From: an uncultured Methanobrevibacter sp.
Lineage (GTDB): Archaea; Methanobacteriota; Methanobacteria; Methanobacteriales; Methanobacteriaceae
Direction of reading: 5' to 3'
Length of the DNA: 64,000 nucleotides
Assembly (NCBI GenBank): GCA_900314635.1
Contig: OMVY01000001.1
Location: 82,198 to 146,197 of the forward strand
Within the stretch, counting starts at the first letter, position 1. Each line of letters begins with the position of its first letter. The translations under genes and the position numbers were made by a program. This document shows positions 45,475 through 54,812 of this stretch, piece by piece. The notes under the pieces were generated by a model. That model was not told the origin of the DNA and made no database searches. It was given only the letters and a program-made list of their open reading frames with translations.

Positions 45475-45576
45475 TTTCAAAATATCAAAGATATATTCAT
45501 TCAATAGTTTAAAAGACTTTTTAATTTTTAAAATTATTTTATCATGAAAAAATTTTTACTTTAAGATGTGGTTTAA

Positions 45577-46029
45577 ATGCAAAAAAACAATATTAATGAC
45601 TTTGATGACAATTCTCCTTTAGGAGGCATATTGTTTATTCTTCATAAGAATCAGCATAAATATCTGAATGATGCTTTAGCAAAATATGATTTAAATATCA
45701 TTCAGGCTTTATTCATTCTGAGGATCAATAAATATGAAGGCCTCTCACAAAAGGATTTGGCTGAAACCTTTTATCTTACAAAGGGAAGCGTGGCCAAATC
45801 ATTGAAAGTGCTGGAGGAGAAGAATTTAGTAAAAAGAGAAAAGCTTGATGGAGACAAGAGGAAGTACTCCTTGAAGCTGACTGAAGAAGGAGAAAAATTG
45901 ATTCCAATCATTCAAAAGGTTAATAGGGACTGGGAGGAAAAAATGCGCTTGTATGAACTCAATAATGATTTCATGGAAACTCTTAAGGATTTGACTTCCA
46001 AGGCCATCAAGTTGAATCAGGATGATTAA
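45577..46029 (+). CDS. MarR family transcriptional regulator
   Basis: The 150-aa protein has the MarR winged helix: EGLSQKDLAETFYLTKGSVA (residues 55-74) as the recognition HTH, and LVKREKLDGDKRKYSLKLT as the wing. N- and C-terminal dimerisation helices flank it. It heads a run of genes (MarR, VOC, MFS) that looks like a drug- or stress-response module. Two identical inverted repeats in its promoter region suggest autorepression. The ribosome site is weak (GTGG, 45568-45571). Confidence 0.9.
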   Translation: MQKNNINDFDDNSPLGGILFILHKNQHKYLNDALAKYDLNIIQALFILRINKYEGLSQKDLAETFYLTKGSVAKSLKVLEEKNLVKREKLDGDKRKYSLKLTEEGEKLIPIIQKVNRDWEEKMRLYELNNDFMETLKDLTSKAIKLNQDD

Positions 46030-46043
46030 TTGAAATTAATTAT

Positions 46044-46143
46044 ATAAGATAAACAACTAGCTTATTATTAATTTTAATGATTTTGAATTTATTAGATAAG
46101 ATAAACCGCTAGTTTTATTTTAATTTAATGATTTTGAAATTAA
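46044..46143. repeat. 52-bp direct repeat between marR and the VOC gene
   Basis: ATAAGATAAAC..CTAG..TTAATGATTTTGAA occurs at 46044-46090 and again at 46096-46143 with small differences. The AAGATAAACNNCTAG core could be a regulatory site, or this may be a simple duplication. Confidence 0.75.
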
Positions 46144-46178
46144 TTTTTAATTATTCAATAATTTAAAGGGGATTTTAA

Positions 46179-46544
46179 ATGAAAGCAATGTATAATACAA
46201 TGATTGTAAATGATATGGAAGAAAGCGTGGCTTTCTACAAGGACATTTGCGGATTTGAAATAGACAGCACATATGACCTGCCTAATGGGGCGCAGATAAC
46301 CCTTCTTAAATCCGGAGAACACACTTATGTGGAACTTATCAAGGACAATGTCCATGAAGTCGGCTACTATTCAATTGGAATGGATGTGGAGGATATTGAA
46401 AAGGAAATAGAAGATTTGAAGTCAAAAGGAGTCGAGATTCTTCTTGAGCCTACAAAGACATCTGTAGGTTCAATGGCTAGAATCAAGGATGTGAATGGAG
46501 TTAATATAGTCCTGATCCAGCACAATCCTGAATTTTTTAAATAA
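46179..46544 (+). CDS. VOC family (glyoxalase/bleomycin resistance-like) protein
   Basis: The 121-aa single-domain protein shows the VOC fold: AMYNTMIVNDMEESVAFYKD (residues 3-22), a second half starting YSIGMDVEDIEKEIEDLKSK, and the closing KDVNGVNIVLIQ. Candidate metal ligands are E53 in HTYVEL and residues in the second beta-alpha-beta unit; they are not complete enough to name a glyoxalase I. Such proteins bind or detoxify reactive small molecules or antibiotics. AGGGGAT precedes the ATG. It lies between MarR and an MFS exporter. Confidence 0.85.
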   Translation: MKAMYNTMIVNDMEESVAFYKDICGFEIDSTYDLPNGAQITLLKSGEHTYVELIKDNVHEVGYYSIGMDVEDIEKEIEDLKSKGVEILLEPTKTSVGSMARIKDVNGVNIVLIQHNPEFFK

Positions 46545-46691
46545 ATTTATTTCATGTGGAAACTTATGATTGCTTTATTGAGATTAATGCATGATTGTGG
46601 ATGAAATGATAATTAATTTAGAAATCTATAATTATTTGTACAATAAATTTAAAATTTATTATTAATGATAAAAATATGATGTGTGATTTAA

Positions 46692-48077
46692 ATGAAATTT
46701 GATATGGAATGGTATGTGGTATTTGTTGCATTCTTGACATCATTCTTCGCAGTATTCTTGTCAAATGGTGTTATTGTGGCGGTTCCTACAATAGCTTCTG
46801 ATTTTGCCATGAATAATGTTGTACAAAACTGGGTACCTACAATTATATTTCTTGTGGTTGCTGTATTCACAGTTCCTGCAGGTCAGTTATCTGGAAAATT
46901 CGGTGTGAAGAAATCATTGCTTGCAGGTGTGATTGTTTACCTTATAGGGTCAATCGGATGTGTATTGTCATTTTCAACAGAAGTCTTCATGTTCTTCCGT
47001 GTGGTTTCAGGTGCGGGAATGGCATTTCTAACAGTATCCTCAATGGCCATGGTGGTCTCTGCTGTCAAACCTCAAAACAGGGGAAAAGCTTTGGGATATA
47101 CTGTTACAGGTGTTTACATAGCTACTTCACTTTCACCTGTTATCTGCGGGCTTTTGACATTTAATTTTGGATGGAGAGCTATTTTCTATGTGGTGATTCC
47201 ATTTTTAATACTCTGTCTTGCTTTAATCATGATTAAAATTCCTATGGAATGGCAGACTTATGCAGAAGACAAGATTGATAAAATCGGATCAATCATCTGG
47301 GGAATAGGAATTCTGGCTTTTGTCTATGGATTTACAAATCTGGTCAACTCAACAGGGGTGTTTTTGACAGTTTTCGGGCTTGCTGTAATTGTAGTCTTCA
47401 TATTCTATGAGCTTCGCCAGAAATCACCTGTATTCAATGTCAGGCTCTTTAAAAACACAAAGTTCCTCTCTTCAAATGTTGCAGCACTATGCAGCTATCT
47501 GGCTATCATGGTAGTGACAACAATTCTGAACTATCACTTCCAGTATGTTAGAGGATGGAATACCCAGATGACAGGAATGATGTTGATCATACCGCCTATT
47601 CTGCAGGCAATACTTGCTCCTAATGCTGGAAAGCTCTCCGACAAGTACAATCCTCAGGTAATTGCAGCTATTGGTATGGCTGTTGCAGCCTGCGGTCTTG
47701 CAATCCTTGCATTCCTGGATGGAAACATGCCTCTCTATCTTGTTGTCATAGCCATGGCTTTGGAAGGTATTGGAATGGGAGTCTTCTCCTCTCCAAACAT
47801 GAATGCGATTATGAGTTCTGTTCCTCCAAAGGATGCTCCAACAGCTTCTGCTTCTCAGGCTACCATGAGGACAATAGGCCAGACAATGAGTCTTGGAATG
47901 CTTACTCTAGTATTCGCTTGGATAATGGGTGACTTGCCGATGCTTGCAAAATATGCTGATTTGATTGTGCAAGGGTCTCAGATAATCTGTGTGATTTGCA
48001 CGGTTCTCTGCATAATAGGTATTTTCTCATCCTTGTTTGGAATCAGATCCAAGGACAAGTTCAATACTGAAAGTTAG
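46692..48077 (+). CDS. MFS drug/proton antiporter-like exporter
   Basis: The 461-aa protein has the DHA-type MFS layout: an N-terminal helix with SNGVIVAVPTIASDF, motif A GQLSGKFGVKKSL near residue 65, a second GKLSDKYNPQ motif near 318, and about 13-14 TM helices. It resembles multidrug exporters of the DHA2/EmrB group. It follows MarR and VOC genes in the same direction, so a stress-induced efflux module is likely. The export substrate is unknown. The ribosome site is GTGTGATTTAA upstream of the ATG. Confidence 0.88.
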   Translation: MKFDMEWYVVFVAFLTSFFAVFLSNGVIVAVPTIASDFAMNNVVQNWVPTIIFLVVAVFTVPAGQLSGKFGVKKSLLAGVIVYLIGSIGCVLSFSTEVFMFFRVVSGAGMAFLTVSSMAMVVSAVKPQNRGKALGYTVTGVYIATSLSPVICGLLTFNFGWRAIFYVVIPFLILCLALIMIKIPMEWQTYAEDKIDKIGSIIWGIGILAFVYGFTNLVNSTGVFLTVFGLAVIVVFIFYELRQKSPVFNVRLFKNTKFLSSNVAALCSYLAIMVVTTILNYHFQYVRGWNTQMTGMMLIIPPILQAILAPNAGKLSDKYNPQVIAAIGMAVAACGLAILAFLDGNMPLYLVVIAMALEGIGMGVFSSPNMNAIMSSVPPKDAPTASASQATMRTIGQTMSLGMLTLVFAWIMGDLPMLAKYADLIVQGSQIICVICTVLCIIGIFSSLFGIRSKDKFNTES

Positions 48078-48090
48078 TTAAAAATAGTTT

Positions 48091-48128
48091 TTAGCAGTTT
48101 TTAACTGCTAATCTTTTTATTTTTTTTA
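48091..48128 (+). terminator. MFS gene terminator
   Basis: TTAGCAGTT/AACTGCTAA (48091-48099 with 48103-48111) is a perfect 9-bp stem with a TTT loop. TCTTTTTATTTTTTT follows. Confidence 0.8.
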
Positions 48129-48289
48129 TATAAAGGCAGCGAATTTTTCTAAATTCTTTTTATTTTTTATATAATGATAAATTTTTCTAAATTCTTTTTT
48201 TATTATTAAATTTAATCTTATTTTTAGCTATTATTTTAAAAAAAGCAGGTCTGAGCTAAAATTTTTATAAATCTTAAAAAATAGTTTTT

Positions 48290-48320
48290 GAGTTAGGATA
48301 AACCTAACTCTGTTTTTTTT
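48290..48320. terminator. Terminator hairpin between convergent genes
   Basis: GAGTTAGG/CCTAACTC (48290-48297 with 48303-48310) is a perfect 8-bp stem. The plus strand has TGTTTTTTTTT after it; on the minus strand it follows the cyclophilin stop, with a weaker T-run. Confidence 0.6.
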
Positions 48321-48333
48321 TAAATCAAGGAAC

Positions 48334-48762
48334 TTAACCAGTTACTCGAACCTTGGTCATCTTGTCTCCTTGTCTGATAGCATTTACAACATCCATGCCT
48401 TCAATGACTTGTCCGAATACAGTGTGAACTCCGTCTAAGTGTGGCTGTGGGCTGTGGGTAATAAAGAACTGGCTTCCACCGGTGTCTTTTCCTGCATGAG
48501 CCATGGATAATGCACCTGTTCCGTGCTTGTGTGGGTTTCCTTCGGTTTCACATTTGATTGTGTATCCAGGACCTCCGGTTCCGTTTCCGTTAGGGTCTCC
48601 CCCTTGGATTACAAAGTTAGGAATTACTCTGTGGAAGGTTAATCCGTCGTAAAATTCGCTGTTAGCTAATTTTTCGAAGTTAGCTACTGTTCCAGGTGCT
48701 TCATTAGGGAATAATTCTAAAATGATTGTTCCTTTTTCAGTTTCCATAGTCGCTTTTTTCAT
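48334..48762 (-). CDS. Peptidyl-prolyl cis-trans isomerase (cyclophilin type)
   Basis: The 142-aa protein is a minimal cyclophilin that speeds proline isomerisation during folding. It carries [20 protein letters not shown] (residues 43-62, with the catalytic Arg), [17 protein letters not shown] near 84-100 and [15 protein letters not shown] near 107-121. There is no signal peptide, so it is cytoplasmic. GTGAT precedes the ATG. It is convergent with the MFS gene and downstream of the aldo/keto reductase. Confidence 0.96.
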   Translation of the reverse strand: MKKATMETEKGTIILELFPNEAPGTVANFEKLANSEFYDGLTFHRVIPNFVIQGGDPNGNGTGGPGYTIKCETEGNPHKHGTGALSMAHAGKDTGGSQFFITHSPQPHLDGVHTVFGQVIEGMDVVNAIRQGDKMTKVRVTG

Positions 48763-48893
48763 AATATCACATTTTTTTCTTTTGCAAATTAAGTAAAATA
48801 TCTTCTTTAAGAAGATTAAATTTTTTCAATTTTACTTATTTGCTTGATATTTTATCATTTTGTTTTTTATTATATAAATTTAATTGTGGCTGT

Positions 48894-49937
48894 TTAATCC
48901 ACTTTCACTTCGCCGGATAATATCTTTTTATAATCCTCATAATTCTTCTTCAATAATTCTGGAATATCAAGCTCATAAGGGCATCTGGTCATGCAGTCTC
49001 CGCACTCTGTGCAATCCTCAATCTTCCTCATCATCTCCTGCTTTTCTGGAGTCAGGCTTGGAGCTGACGGGAAGCGCCTGATCCACAATGACATTCTTGC
49101 GCACTGTGAGATTTCAATATCCGCTGCACATGGAGCGCAGTAGTTGCAGCCTCTGCAGAATTCTCCTTGAAGTTCCTCTCTATCCTTACGAATTATCTCG
49201 CTAAGTTCGTCGTCCAGTTTAACATCCTCTTTCATATATGATAGGAATTCATCGAGTTCGGACTCTCTTTGAACTCCCCAGATAGGCACGACGTTATCAT
49301 AATGATTGACATATGCATAGGCCGCTTTTGATGACTTGAGCAGTCCTCCAGACATTGCTTTCATTGCAATGAATCCCATATTATGGTGCTTGCATTTCTC
49401 GACAATATCCAGCTCCTTTTCTCCTGTGAGGTAGTTGAATGGAAACTGCATGGTTTCATACAAGCCGCTTTCAATAGCTTCCAGGGCCAGTTCGTACTTG
49501 TGGCTTGTAAATCCTATGTGCCTTATCTTTCCTTCATCCTTCAGTTTCAGGAATGCTTCATAAACCCCGCTTCCATCATCAGGCTTTGGAACAAATGAAG
49601 GATTGTGGATTTGATACAAGTCCACATAGTCTGTCTGCAGATTGGACAAGCTGGTTTCAATGTCTTTTAAAACTTCTTCTCCTGTTTCACTTTGAGTTTT
49701 GGTAGCTATTATTATGCTTTCTCGTGGATATTCTTCATTGAAGCCTTTAAAAGCATAAGCTATCTTCTCCTCGCTGTCAGTATAAGCTCTTGCAGTATCA
49801 ATGAAGTCAATGCCGTTTTCATAAGCCTTTCGAAGCAGATAAGCGCTTTCATCAAAGTCATCCCTTTGAATAGGCAAGGCTCCGAATCCATTTTTCTCTA
49901 TTTCAAGTCCTGTTCTGCCCAGTATGATTTTCGCCAT
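48894..49937 (-). CDS. Aldo/keto reductase with C-terminal ferredoxin-like domain
   Basis: The 347-aa protein has an aldo/keto reductase barrel (catalytic Asp and Tyr in FIDTARAYTDSE, Lys in IIIATKTQ, His in YQIHN) followed by an Fe-S domain. The latter has CRGCNYCAPCA near residue 268 and CTECGDCMTRCPYELD near 311, enough for [4Fe-4S] ligation. This fused type is common in anaerobes; its substrate is unknown. GAGGTAAA precedes the ATG. It is intact, unlike the aldo/keto reductase relic near 40.3 kb. Confidence 0.92.
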   Translation of the reverse strand: MAKIILGRTGLEIEKNGFGALPIQRDDFDESAYLLRKAYENGIDFIDTARAYTDSEEKIAYAFKGFNEEYPRESIIIATKTQSETGEEVLKDIETSLSNLQTDYVDLYQIHNPSFVPKPDDGSGVYEAFLKLKDEGKIRHIGFTSHKYELALEAIESGLYETMQFPFNYLTGEKELDIVEKCKHHNMGFIAMKAMSGGLLKSSKAAYAYVNHYDNVVPIWGVQRESELDEFLSYMKEDVKLDDELSEIIRKDREELQGEFCRGCNYCAPCAADIEISQCARMSLWIRRFPSAPSLTPEKQEMMRKIEDCTECGDCMTRCPYELDIPELLKKNYEDYKKILSGEVKVD

Positions 49938-50341
49938 TTTTTTACCTCTTATTTTAAAAATCAGTTTTAAGATTATAAAATCGTTTATTAGATGCCAATT
50001 ATTCTATATACTAATTAAATAAGATATACATATTCTCTATAAAACTGATATCTTTTTACTATTTTTCCTTAGTAATAATTTAATTTTAGATTTATTAAGT
50101 ATTTTCATGATATGGAATCCTCAGAATTCGCTATGATTCCCAATTTCATTCATATGTGATTGGTTGTATGAGTATAAATTTTATACATTTTATAATTTTT
50201 TTATATTTTTTTGGACATTCTAATAATTTAAACTTTTTTAAATCATGTTTAATTTAAATTCAATACTTTATTATATGATAAAATTCAAAATATAACTGTT
50301 ATTATCGATATTTTTTTATTTAATCAATATAGAGGGGTTTA
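49938..50341. other. Intergenic region upstream of the AGCS gene
   Basis: The region contains a palindrome AGTATAAATTTTATAC-type near 50170 and an inverted repeat GGAATC/GATTCC (50114-50119 with 50135-50140). GAGGGG at 50332-50337 is the ribosome site of the interrupted symporter gene. I see no ORF. Confidence 0.4.
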
Positions 50342-51757
50342 ATGCTGGATATTGTTAATATTTTAAATCAAATAGATAACTTCATGTATTTTCCTATTTT
50401 AATAATCGTCATGGCGCTTTCAGGTTTGTATTTTACAACATGAACAAAAGGTGTGCAGATTCGGCTGTTTCCGGAATCTGTGAGGCTGCTTCTTGAACCT
50501 TCAGGTGATGAAAATGCGGTTTCCTCCCTGCAGGCAATGCTTGTATCCACAGCTTCAAGGGTTGGAACAGGAAACATCATCGGGGTTTCTACCGCGATTT
50601 GCCTTGGAGGTCCCGGGGCATGTTTCTGGATGTGGGTCATGTGCATCATAGGTGCATCATCTGCATTTATGGAAAGTACTCTTGCACAAATCTTCAAAAG
50701 AAAGGACGAAAACGGCCATTCCTATGGAGGGCCTGCATATTATATTGAGGAAGGCATACACAAGCCTAAGATTGCAATACTTTTCTGCATCTGTCTGATT
50801 GCGACTTATGCATTCGGTTTCAATCTTTTATGCTCCTACAATTTACAGTCAACATTCATGGACTACTCATTTTACAATCCTTCCATCACTCCACTTATCA
50901 TAGGCGGTTTGCTTGCACTTATAACAGGATACTGCCTTTTAGGAGGAGGCAAGAGGATAGTCAAGGTTACAAGTACAATTGTTCCGTTGATGGGTGTTTC
51001 CTATGTCATAGTGGCTTTGATTGTGATTCTGGTCAATTATGCAAATATTCCTGCAATGTTTGTCCTTATCTTCCAGGATGCTTTTGACTTCCAGTCCATA
51101 GCAGGGGGTTTTGTAGGGTCATGTCTTGTTTATGGAATTAAGAGAGGGCTCTTTTCAAACGAAGCGGGTGTAGGTTCAGCCCCTAATGCTTCAGCATCAG
51201 CCAGAGTATCACATCCTGCAAAGCAGGGTCTTGTTCAGACACTGTCAGTATATATAGATACCTTGCTTTTATGTACCGCTACAGCGCTCATGTGTCTGTC
51301 AACAGGAGTTGCAAGAGATGCAGCTGTCAGTGGAGCTCCTTATGTGCAGAATGCAATTTCGACTGTTTTCGGATGGATAGGTCCTGTTTTCATTACTGTT
51401 GCAATGGTTCTCTTTGCATTCACAACACTTTTAGGAAACATATATTATGTGGATAATGCACTGGCTTTTATGAACAAGAAGACTCCGCCATCAAAAAGAT
51501 TCATGAACATATTCTACATTGTCTGTGTCATAATTGTTTTTGTAGGAGCGATTATTCCAATGGATGCTGCATGGGCTTTGGCAGATATTACAATGGGCGC
51601 AATGACATTGATAAACCTTCCAACATGTATGGCGCTAGGTAAGATAGCATTCGATTGTCTCAGGGATTACGAATCTCAAAAGAGGGCTGGAAAGAATCCA
51701 GTTTTCAAAGCCAGCTCAATAGGACTTGATGTGAACGAGCTTGACTTCTGGAAGTGA
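50342..51757 (+). pseudogene. Alanine/glycine:cation symporter (AGCS) gene with in-frame TGA
   Basis: From ATG 50342, which follows GAGGGG, the frame encodes 33 residues (LIIVMALSGLYFTT is the end of TM1), then TGA at 50441-50443. It continues without shift for 438 codons, with the AGCS features TKGVQIRLFPESVRL, GTGNIIGVSTAICLGGPGA, KRGLFSNEAGVGSAPNASAS and GNIYYVDNALAF. AGCS proteins import Ala or Gly with Na+ or H+. Family members have a continuous N-terminus here, often with a basic residue at the stop position, so this looks like one nonsense mutation of AGA/CGA/TGG-type. An internal start at GTG 50453 would remove TM1. Confidence 0.85.
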
Positions 51758-51949
51758 GTTGTAAAGGGCTCTTCTAAATAACTTTTTTAAAATTATTATT
51801 TTTTGAGGTTTTATAAAATATCGGTCATTTTTTTGTGAATATGAAATTTTTCAAAAGTATTACAATGTAAAATTATTTATAAGTAAAATAATAAAAAATA
51901 GATAGGTTGTTGGAATTGTTCCAATTAACATTATTAGGAGTTAAAAAAT

Positions 51950-53134
51950 ATGAGATATGTGGGTACTGTCGTACGTGGTATTAGAACACCTATTATTAAG
52001 GAAAATGATGATCTGGCCACCATAGTCGTGGAATCTTTAATGAATGCCAAGGAAGCTGAAGGATTTGAATTCAAAGACAAGGACATTGTTGCAATCACAG
52101 AAGCTGTTGTTGGAATTTCAGAAGGAAATTATGTAACTGTGGATGATGTTGCAAAAGATGTTCAAAACAAATTCCCATCCAAGAATATTGGAGTCGTAAA
52201 TCCGATTTTAAGTAGAAACAGATTTTCCATAGTATTAAAAGGAATTGCAAGAGGAATGGACAAGATTACTCTCCAAACATCATTCCCAGCTGATGAAGTG
52301 GGAAACGGCATTTTGGATGAAGCTATTTTGAAAGAAAGCGAATTCCACCTTGGAAGCACTATTTCCGAAGAGGAGTACAAGGAAACATTTGGATCATGGA
52401 TTCATCCATTTACAGGAATCAATATGATAGACTTTTACCGTGAATTGATTGAAAGCGAGGACTGTGAAGTTGAATTCGTATTTTCAAACGATGTAAGGAC
52501 AATCTTGGATTATACCAATGATGTTTTGACTTGTGATATTCACACAAGAGAGGCAACCACAAAACTCCTCGGAAGTCTCGGAGCAAATGTCTATGGACTT
52601 TACCAGGTCATGGCAGAACCTGTTGACGGATCCGGATTCAACCCTGATTATGGACTTCTCGGTTCAAACAAGGCAACTGAAGAGAAATTAAAACTCTTCC
52701 CTAAAACAGGCGACAAGCTGGTTCACGAAGTTCAAAAAAGATTGATTGATTTAACCGGCAAGCAGATCGAAGTCATGGTTTACGGCGACGGCGCATTCAA
52801 GGACCCTGTTGGAAAAATCTGGGAATTGGCAGATCCTGTAGTATCTCCTGCCCATACAGAAGGCTTAATTGGAACTCCTAATGAAATTAAATTAAAATAT
52901 GTTTCTGACAATAAATTTGCTGATTTAAGAGGCGATGAATTAAAAGAAGCTATTAAAGAGGAAATCAGAAACAAGGACAAGGATTTAACCGGTCAGATGA
53001 TTACCGAAGGTACCACTCCTCGTGTTTTAACCGATTTAATTGGTTCATTATGCGATTTAACCAGTGGTTCCGGAGACAAGGGAACTCCTGTGGTATTTAT
53101 CCAGGGTTACTTTGACAATTTAGCTAATGACTAG
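51950..53134 (+). CDS. Coenzyme F420-0:gamma-glutamyl ligase-like protein
   Basis: The 394-aa protein starts with an F420_ligase (CofE-type) domain: RTPIIKENDDLATIVVESL near residues 12-30 and KDKDIVAITEAVVGISEGNY near 42-61. Later come GWIHPFTGINMIDFY-type and TGDKLVHEVQ segments, and a C-terminal GSGDKGTPVVFIQGYF. CofE itself is about 250 aa; this protein is 140 aa longer and lacks clear co-linearity beyond the N-terminus. It is therefore a paralogous ligase-like family rather than proven CofE. The substrate may be another gamma-glutamylated cofactor. AGGAG upstream supports the start. It is followed by a good terminator. Confidence 0.72.
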   Translation: MRYVGTVVRGIRTPIIKENDDLATIVVESLMNAKEAEGFEFKDKDIVAITEAVVGISEGNYVTVDDVAKDVQNKFPSKNIGVVNPILSRNRFSIVLKGIARGMDKITLQTSFPADEVGNGILDEAILKESEFHLGSTISEEEYKETFGSWIHPFTGINMIDFYRELIESEDCEVEFVFSNDVRTILDYTNDVLTCDIHTREATTKLLGSLGANVYGLYQVMAEPVDGSGFNPDYGLLGSNKATEEKLKLFPKTGDKLVHEVQKRLIDLTGKQIEVMVYGDGAFKDPVGKIWELADPVVSPAHTEGLIGTPNEIKLKYVSDNKFADLRGDELKEAIKEEIRNKDKDLTGQMITEGTTPRVLTDLIGSLCDLTSGSGDKGTPVVFIQGYFDNLAND

Positions 53135-53156
53135 TTGTCTTTTTTAGTTTTTCTTG

Positions 53157-53190
53157 ATGATTCGGCAGTGCTGAATCATTATCCTTTTTT
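53157..53190 (+). terminator. Terminator of the F420-ligase-like gene
   Basis: ATGATTC pairs with GAATCAT (53157-53163 with 53173-53179) and the stem extends by G-U and GC pairs. TATCCTTTTTTC follows. Confidence 0.75.
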
Positions 53191-53297
53191 CTTATTTGGC
53201 TATTTGCATTTTGGCTAATGGCGGAATATCTTTTTTTCTTTTTTTATTGCTTAAAATAAGGTTTAAATTTGATTTTATTGGAATCTATTTTAATTAT

Positions 53298-53313
53298 TTT
53301 TTTATATAATAAA
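53298..53313 (+). promoter_or_regulatory. Putative argD TATA box
   Basis: TTTTTATATAATAAAC fits an archaeal TATA element. It would start transcription near 53335, giving a leader of about 118 nt that contains the paired hairpins. Confidence 0.4.
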
Positions 53314-53333
53314 CTGCATACATAATAATGTTA

Positions 53334-53405
53334 AATCTTTTATATGTAAAGATTTTAAGCAATCTTTTTCAAGATGTTAAATCTTTATAGCAAAGATTTT
53401 TTTTA
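53334..53405 (+). promoter_or_regulatory. argD leader: competing hairpins with a T-run
   Basis: The leader has AATCTTT at 53334-53340, 53361-53367 and 53380-53386, and AAAGATT at 53348-53354 and 53392-53398. The last pair makes a 7-bp, 5-nt-loop hairpin followed by a run of about 8 T's. The others allow mutually exclusive pairings. This is the shape of a transcription attenuator, though it might only be a terminator for read-through. Confidence 0.45.
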
Positions 53406-53452
53406 TTTTATTACTTAATTTGATGCTTAACTTATAATTGTGAGGAATTTTC

Positions 53453-54628
53453 ATGAAAACACAGGAAATTATTGATATTGAAGATAAATATTTTATTAAT
53501 ACATTCAACAGAGTCCCTATCGTACTTGACCATGGAGAAGGCGTTAAAGTATGGGATATTGAGGGCAATGAGTATTTGGACTTCTTGGCAGGAATAGCTG
53601 TCAACTGTCTGGGCCATAATCATCCTAAACTGGTTAAAGCTATTCAGGACCAGGCGGAAAAACTTATTCATATTTCAAGCATTTACTATAACGAACCTGC
53701 AACCATTTATGCCAAAAGACTGGTTGATGCAACAAACTTTGACAGGATCTTCTTTGCAAACTCAGGGGCTGAAGCAAACGAGGGAGCAATCAAGCTGGCT
53801 ATCAAATACAGCGGCAAGCATGAAGTCATCTTCTGCGGAGATTCATTCCACGGAAGGACCTTCCTGACATTATCTGTCACAGATCACCCAGAGTACAGCG
53901 CACCTTATGTTGAAAACCTCCCAAGAGGTTTTAAAAAGGTTGAATTCGGCAATTTGGACAGTGTAAAGGAAGCGATTACTGAAAACACTGCAGCCATTAT
54001 CATTGAGCCTGTTCAGGGTGAAGGTGGAGTCAATATAGCAGATGCAGAGTTCTACAAAGGATTGAACGACTTATGCAAGGAAAAAGGAGTTTTAATCATT
54101 GTGGATGAAGTGCAGTCCGGTTTTGGAAGATGCGGTGCATTATTCGCTCATGAGCTCTTCGGCATTGATGCTGATATAATGACTGTTGCTAAAGGAATCG
54201 GTGGAGGATTCCCAATGGCGGCATTCTTAGCAAAAGAGGATGTTGCTGGAGGCTTTGAACCTGGAGACCATGGTACAACATTTGCTGGAAGTCCTCTTGC
54301 AGGTGCTGCAGCCAATGCGGTATTTGATGTATTTGAAGAGGAGAATCTTGTAGAGCATTCCAGGGAAATGGGTGTTTACTTCCTTGAAAAATTATCAGCT
54401 CTCAAGGAAAAATATGATTTCATTAATGATGTAAGGGGCAGCGGACTCCTTGTTGGTATCGAACTTGACTTTGAAGGTGGAGACATAGTCGGCAAGATGC
54501 TTGAAGAAGGATTCTTGATCAACTGCACCGCAGGCAATGTATTAAGGTTCGCACCTCCTCTCATTGTTAAAGAAGAAGAGATAGACGCACTTGTGGAAGC
54601 TCTTGATAAAGTATTCCAATCTCTTTAA
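53453..54628 (+). CDS. argD: Acetylornithine aminotransferase ArgD
   Basis: This class III PLP aminotransferase converts N-acetylglutamate semialdehyde to acetylornithine in arginine synthesis; relatives also serve in lysine synthesis. The 391-aa product has SGAEANEGAIKLA near residue 104, the EPVQGEGGV segment near 184, the VDEVQSGFGR cofactor-binding motif near 221, and the PLP lysine K247 in TVAKGIGGG. GTGAGGAATTTTC precedes the ATG. It is monocistronic, with a hairpin-rich leader and a good terminator. Confidence 0.93.
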   Translation: MKTQEIIDIEDKYFINTFNRVPIVLDHGEGVKVWDIEGNEYLDFLAGIAVNCLGHNHPKLVKAIQDQAEKLIHISSIYYNEPATIYAKRLVDATNFDRIFFANSGAEANEGAIKLAIKYSGKHEVIFCGDSFHGRTFLTLSVTDHPEYSAPYVENLPRGFKKVEFGNLDSVKEAITENTAAIIIEPVQGEGGVNIADAEFYKGLNDLCKEKGVLIIVDEVQSGFGRCGALFAHELFGIDADIMTVAKGIGGGFPMAAFLAKEDVAGGFEPGDHGTTFAGSPLAGAAANAVFDVFEEENLVEHSREMGVYFLEKLSALKEKYDFINDVRGSGLLVGIELDFEGGDIVGKMLEEGFLINCTAGNVLRFAPPLIVKEEEIDALVEALDKVFQSL

Positions 54629-54657
54629 ATGATTCAATCTTGTAAAAAAAGTTATTT

Positions 54658-54690
54658 GGAGCATTATGCTCCTATTTTCTTATTTTTAAA
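54658..54690 (+). terminator. argD terminator
   Basis: GGAGCAT/ATGCTCC (54658-54664 with 54666-54672; in practice a 5-bp stem with an ATTAT loop) is GC-richer than the surroundings. TATTTTCTTATTTTT follows. Confidence 0.75.
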
Positions 54691-54765
54691 TTTATTTTTT
54701 ATGGAAATTATTATTCTCTTTTTTATTTTTAAATTTATTTTTTATGGAAATTATTATTCTTTTTT
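54680..54765. repeat. 43-bp tandem duplication after argD
   Basis: TTATTTTTAAATTTATTTTT..ATGGAAATTATTATTCT at 54680-54722 is repeated almost exactly at 54723-54765. It includes the T-tract of the argD terminator. Confidence 0.9.
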
Positions 54766-54812
54766 TATTTTCACCTATTTCAAGATATTATTTGCTAATT
54801 TTCACTCTTTGC

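Noticed and set aside
50441..50443. TGA as selenocysteine in the AGCS gene
   Set aside because: Selenocysteine use in methanogens is known from Methanococcales and Methanopyrus, not this lineage; AGCS proteins have no Cys/Sec site here; HdrA in this window uses Cys.
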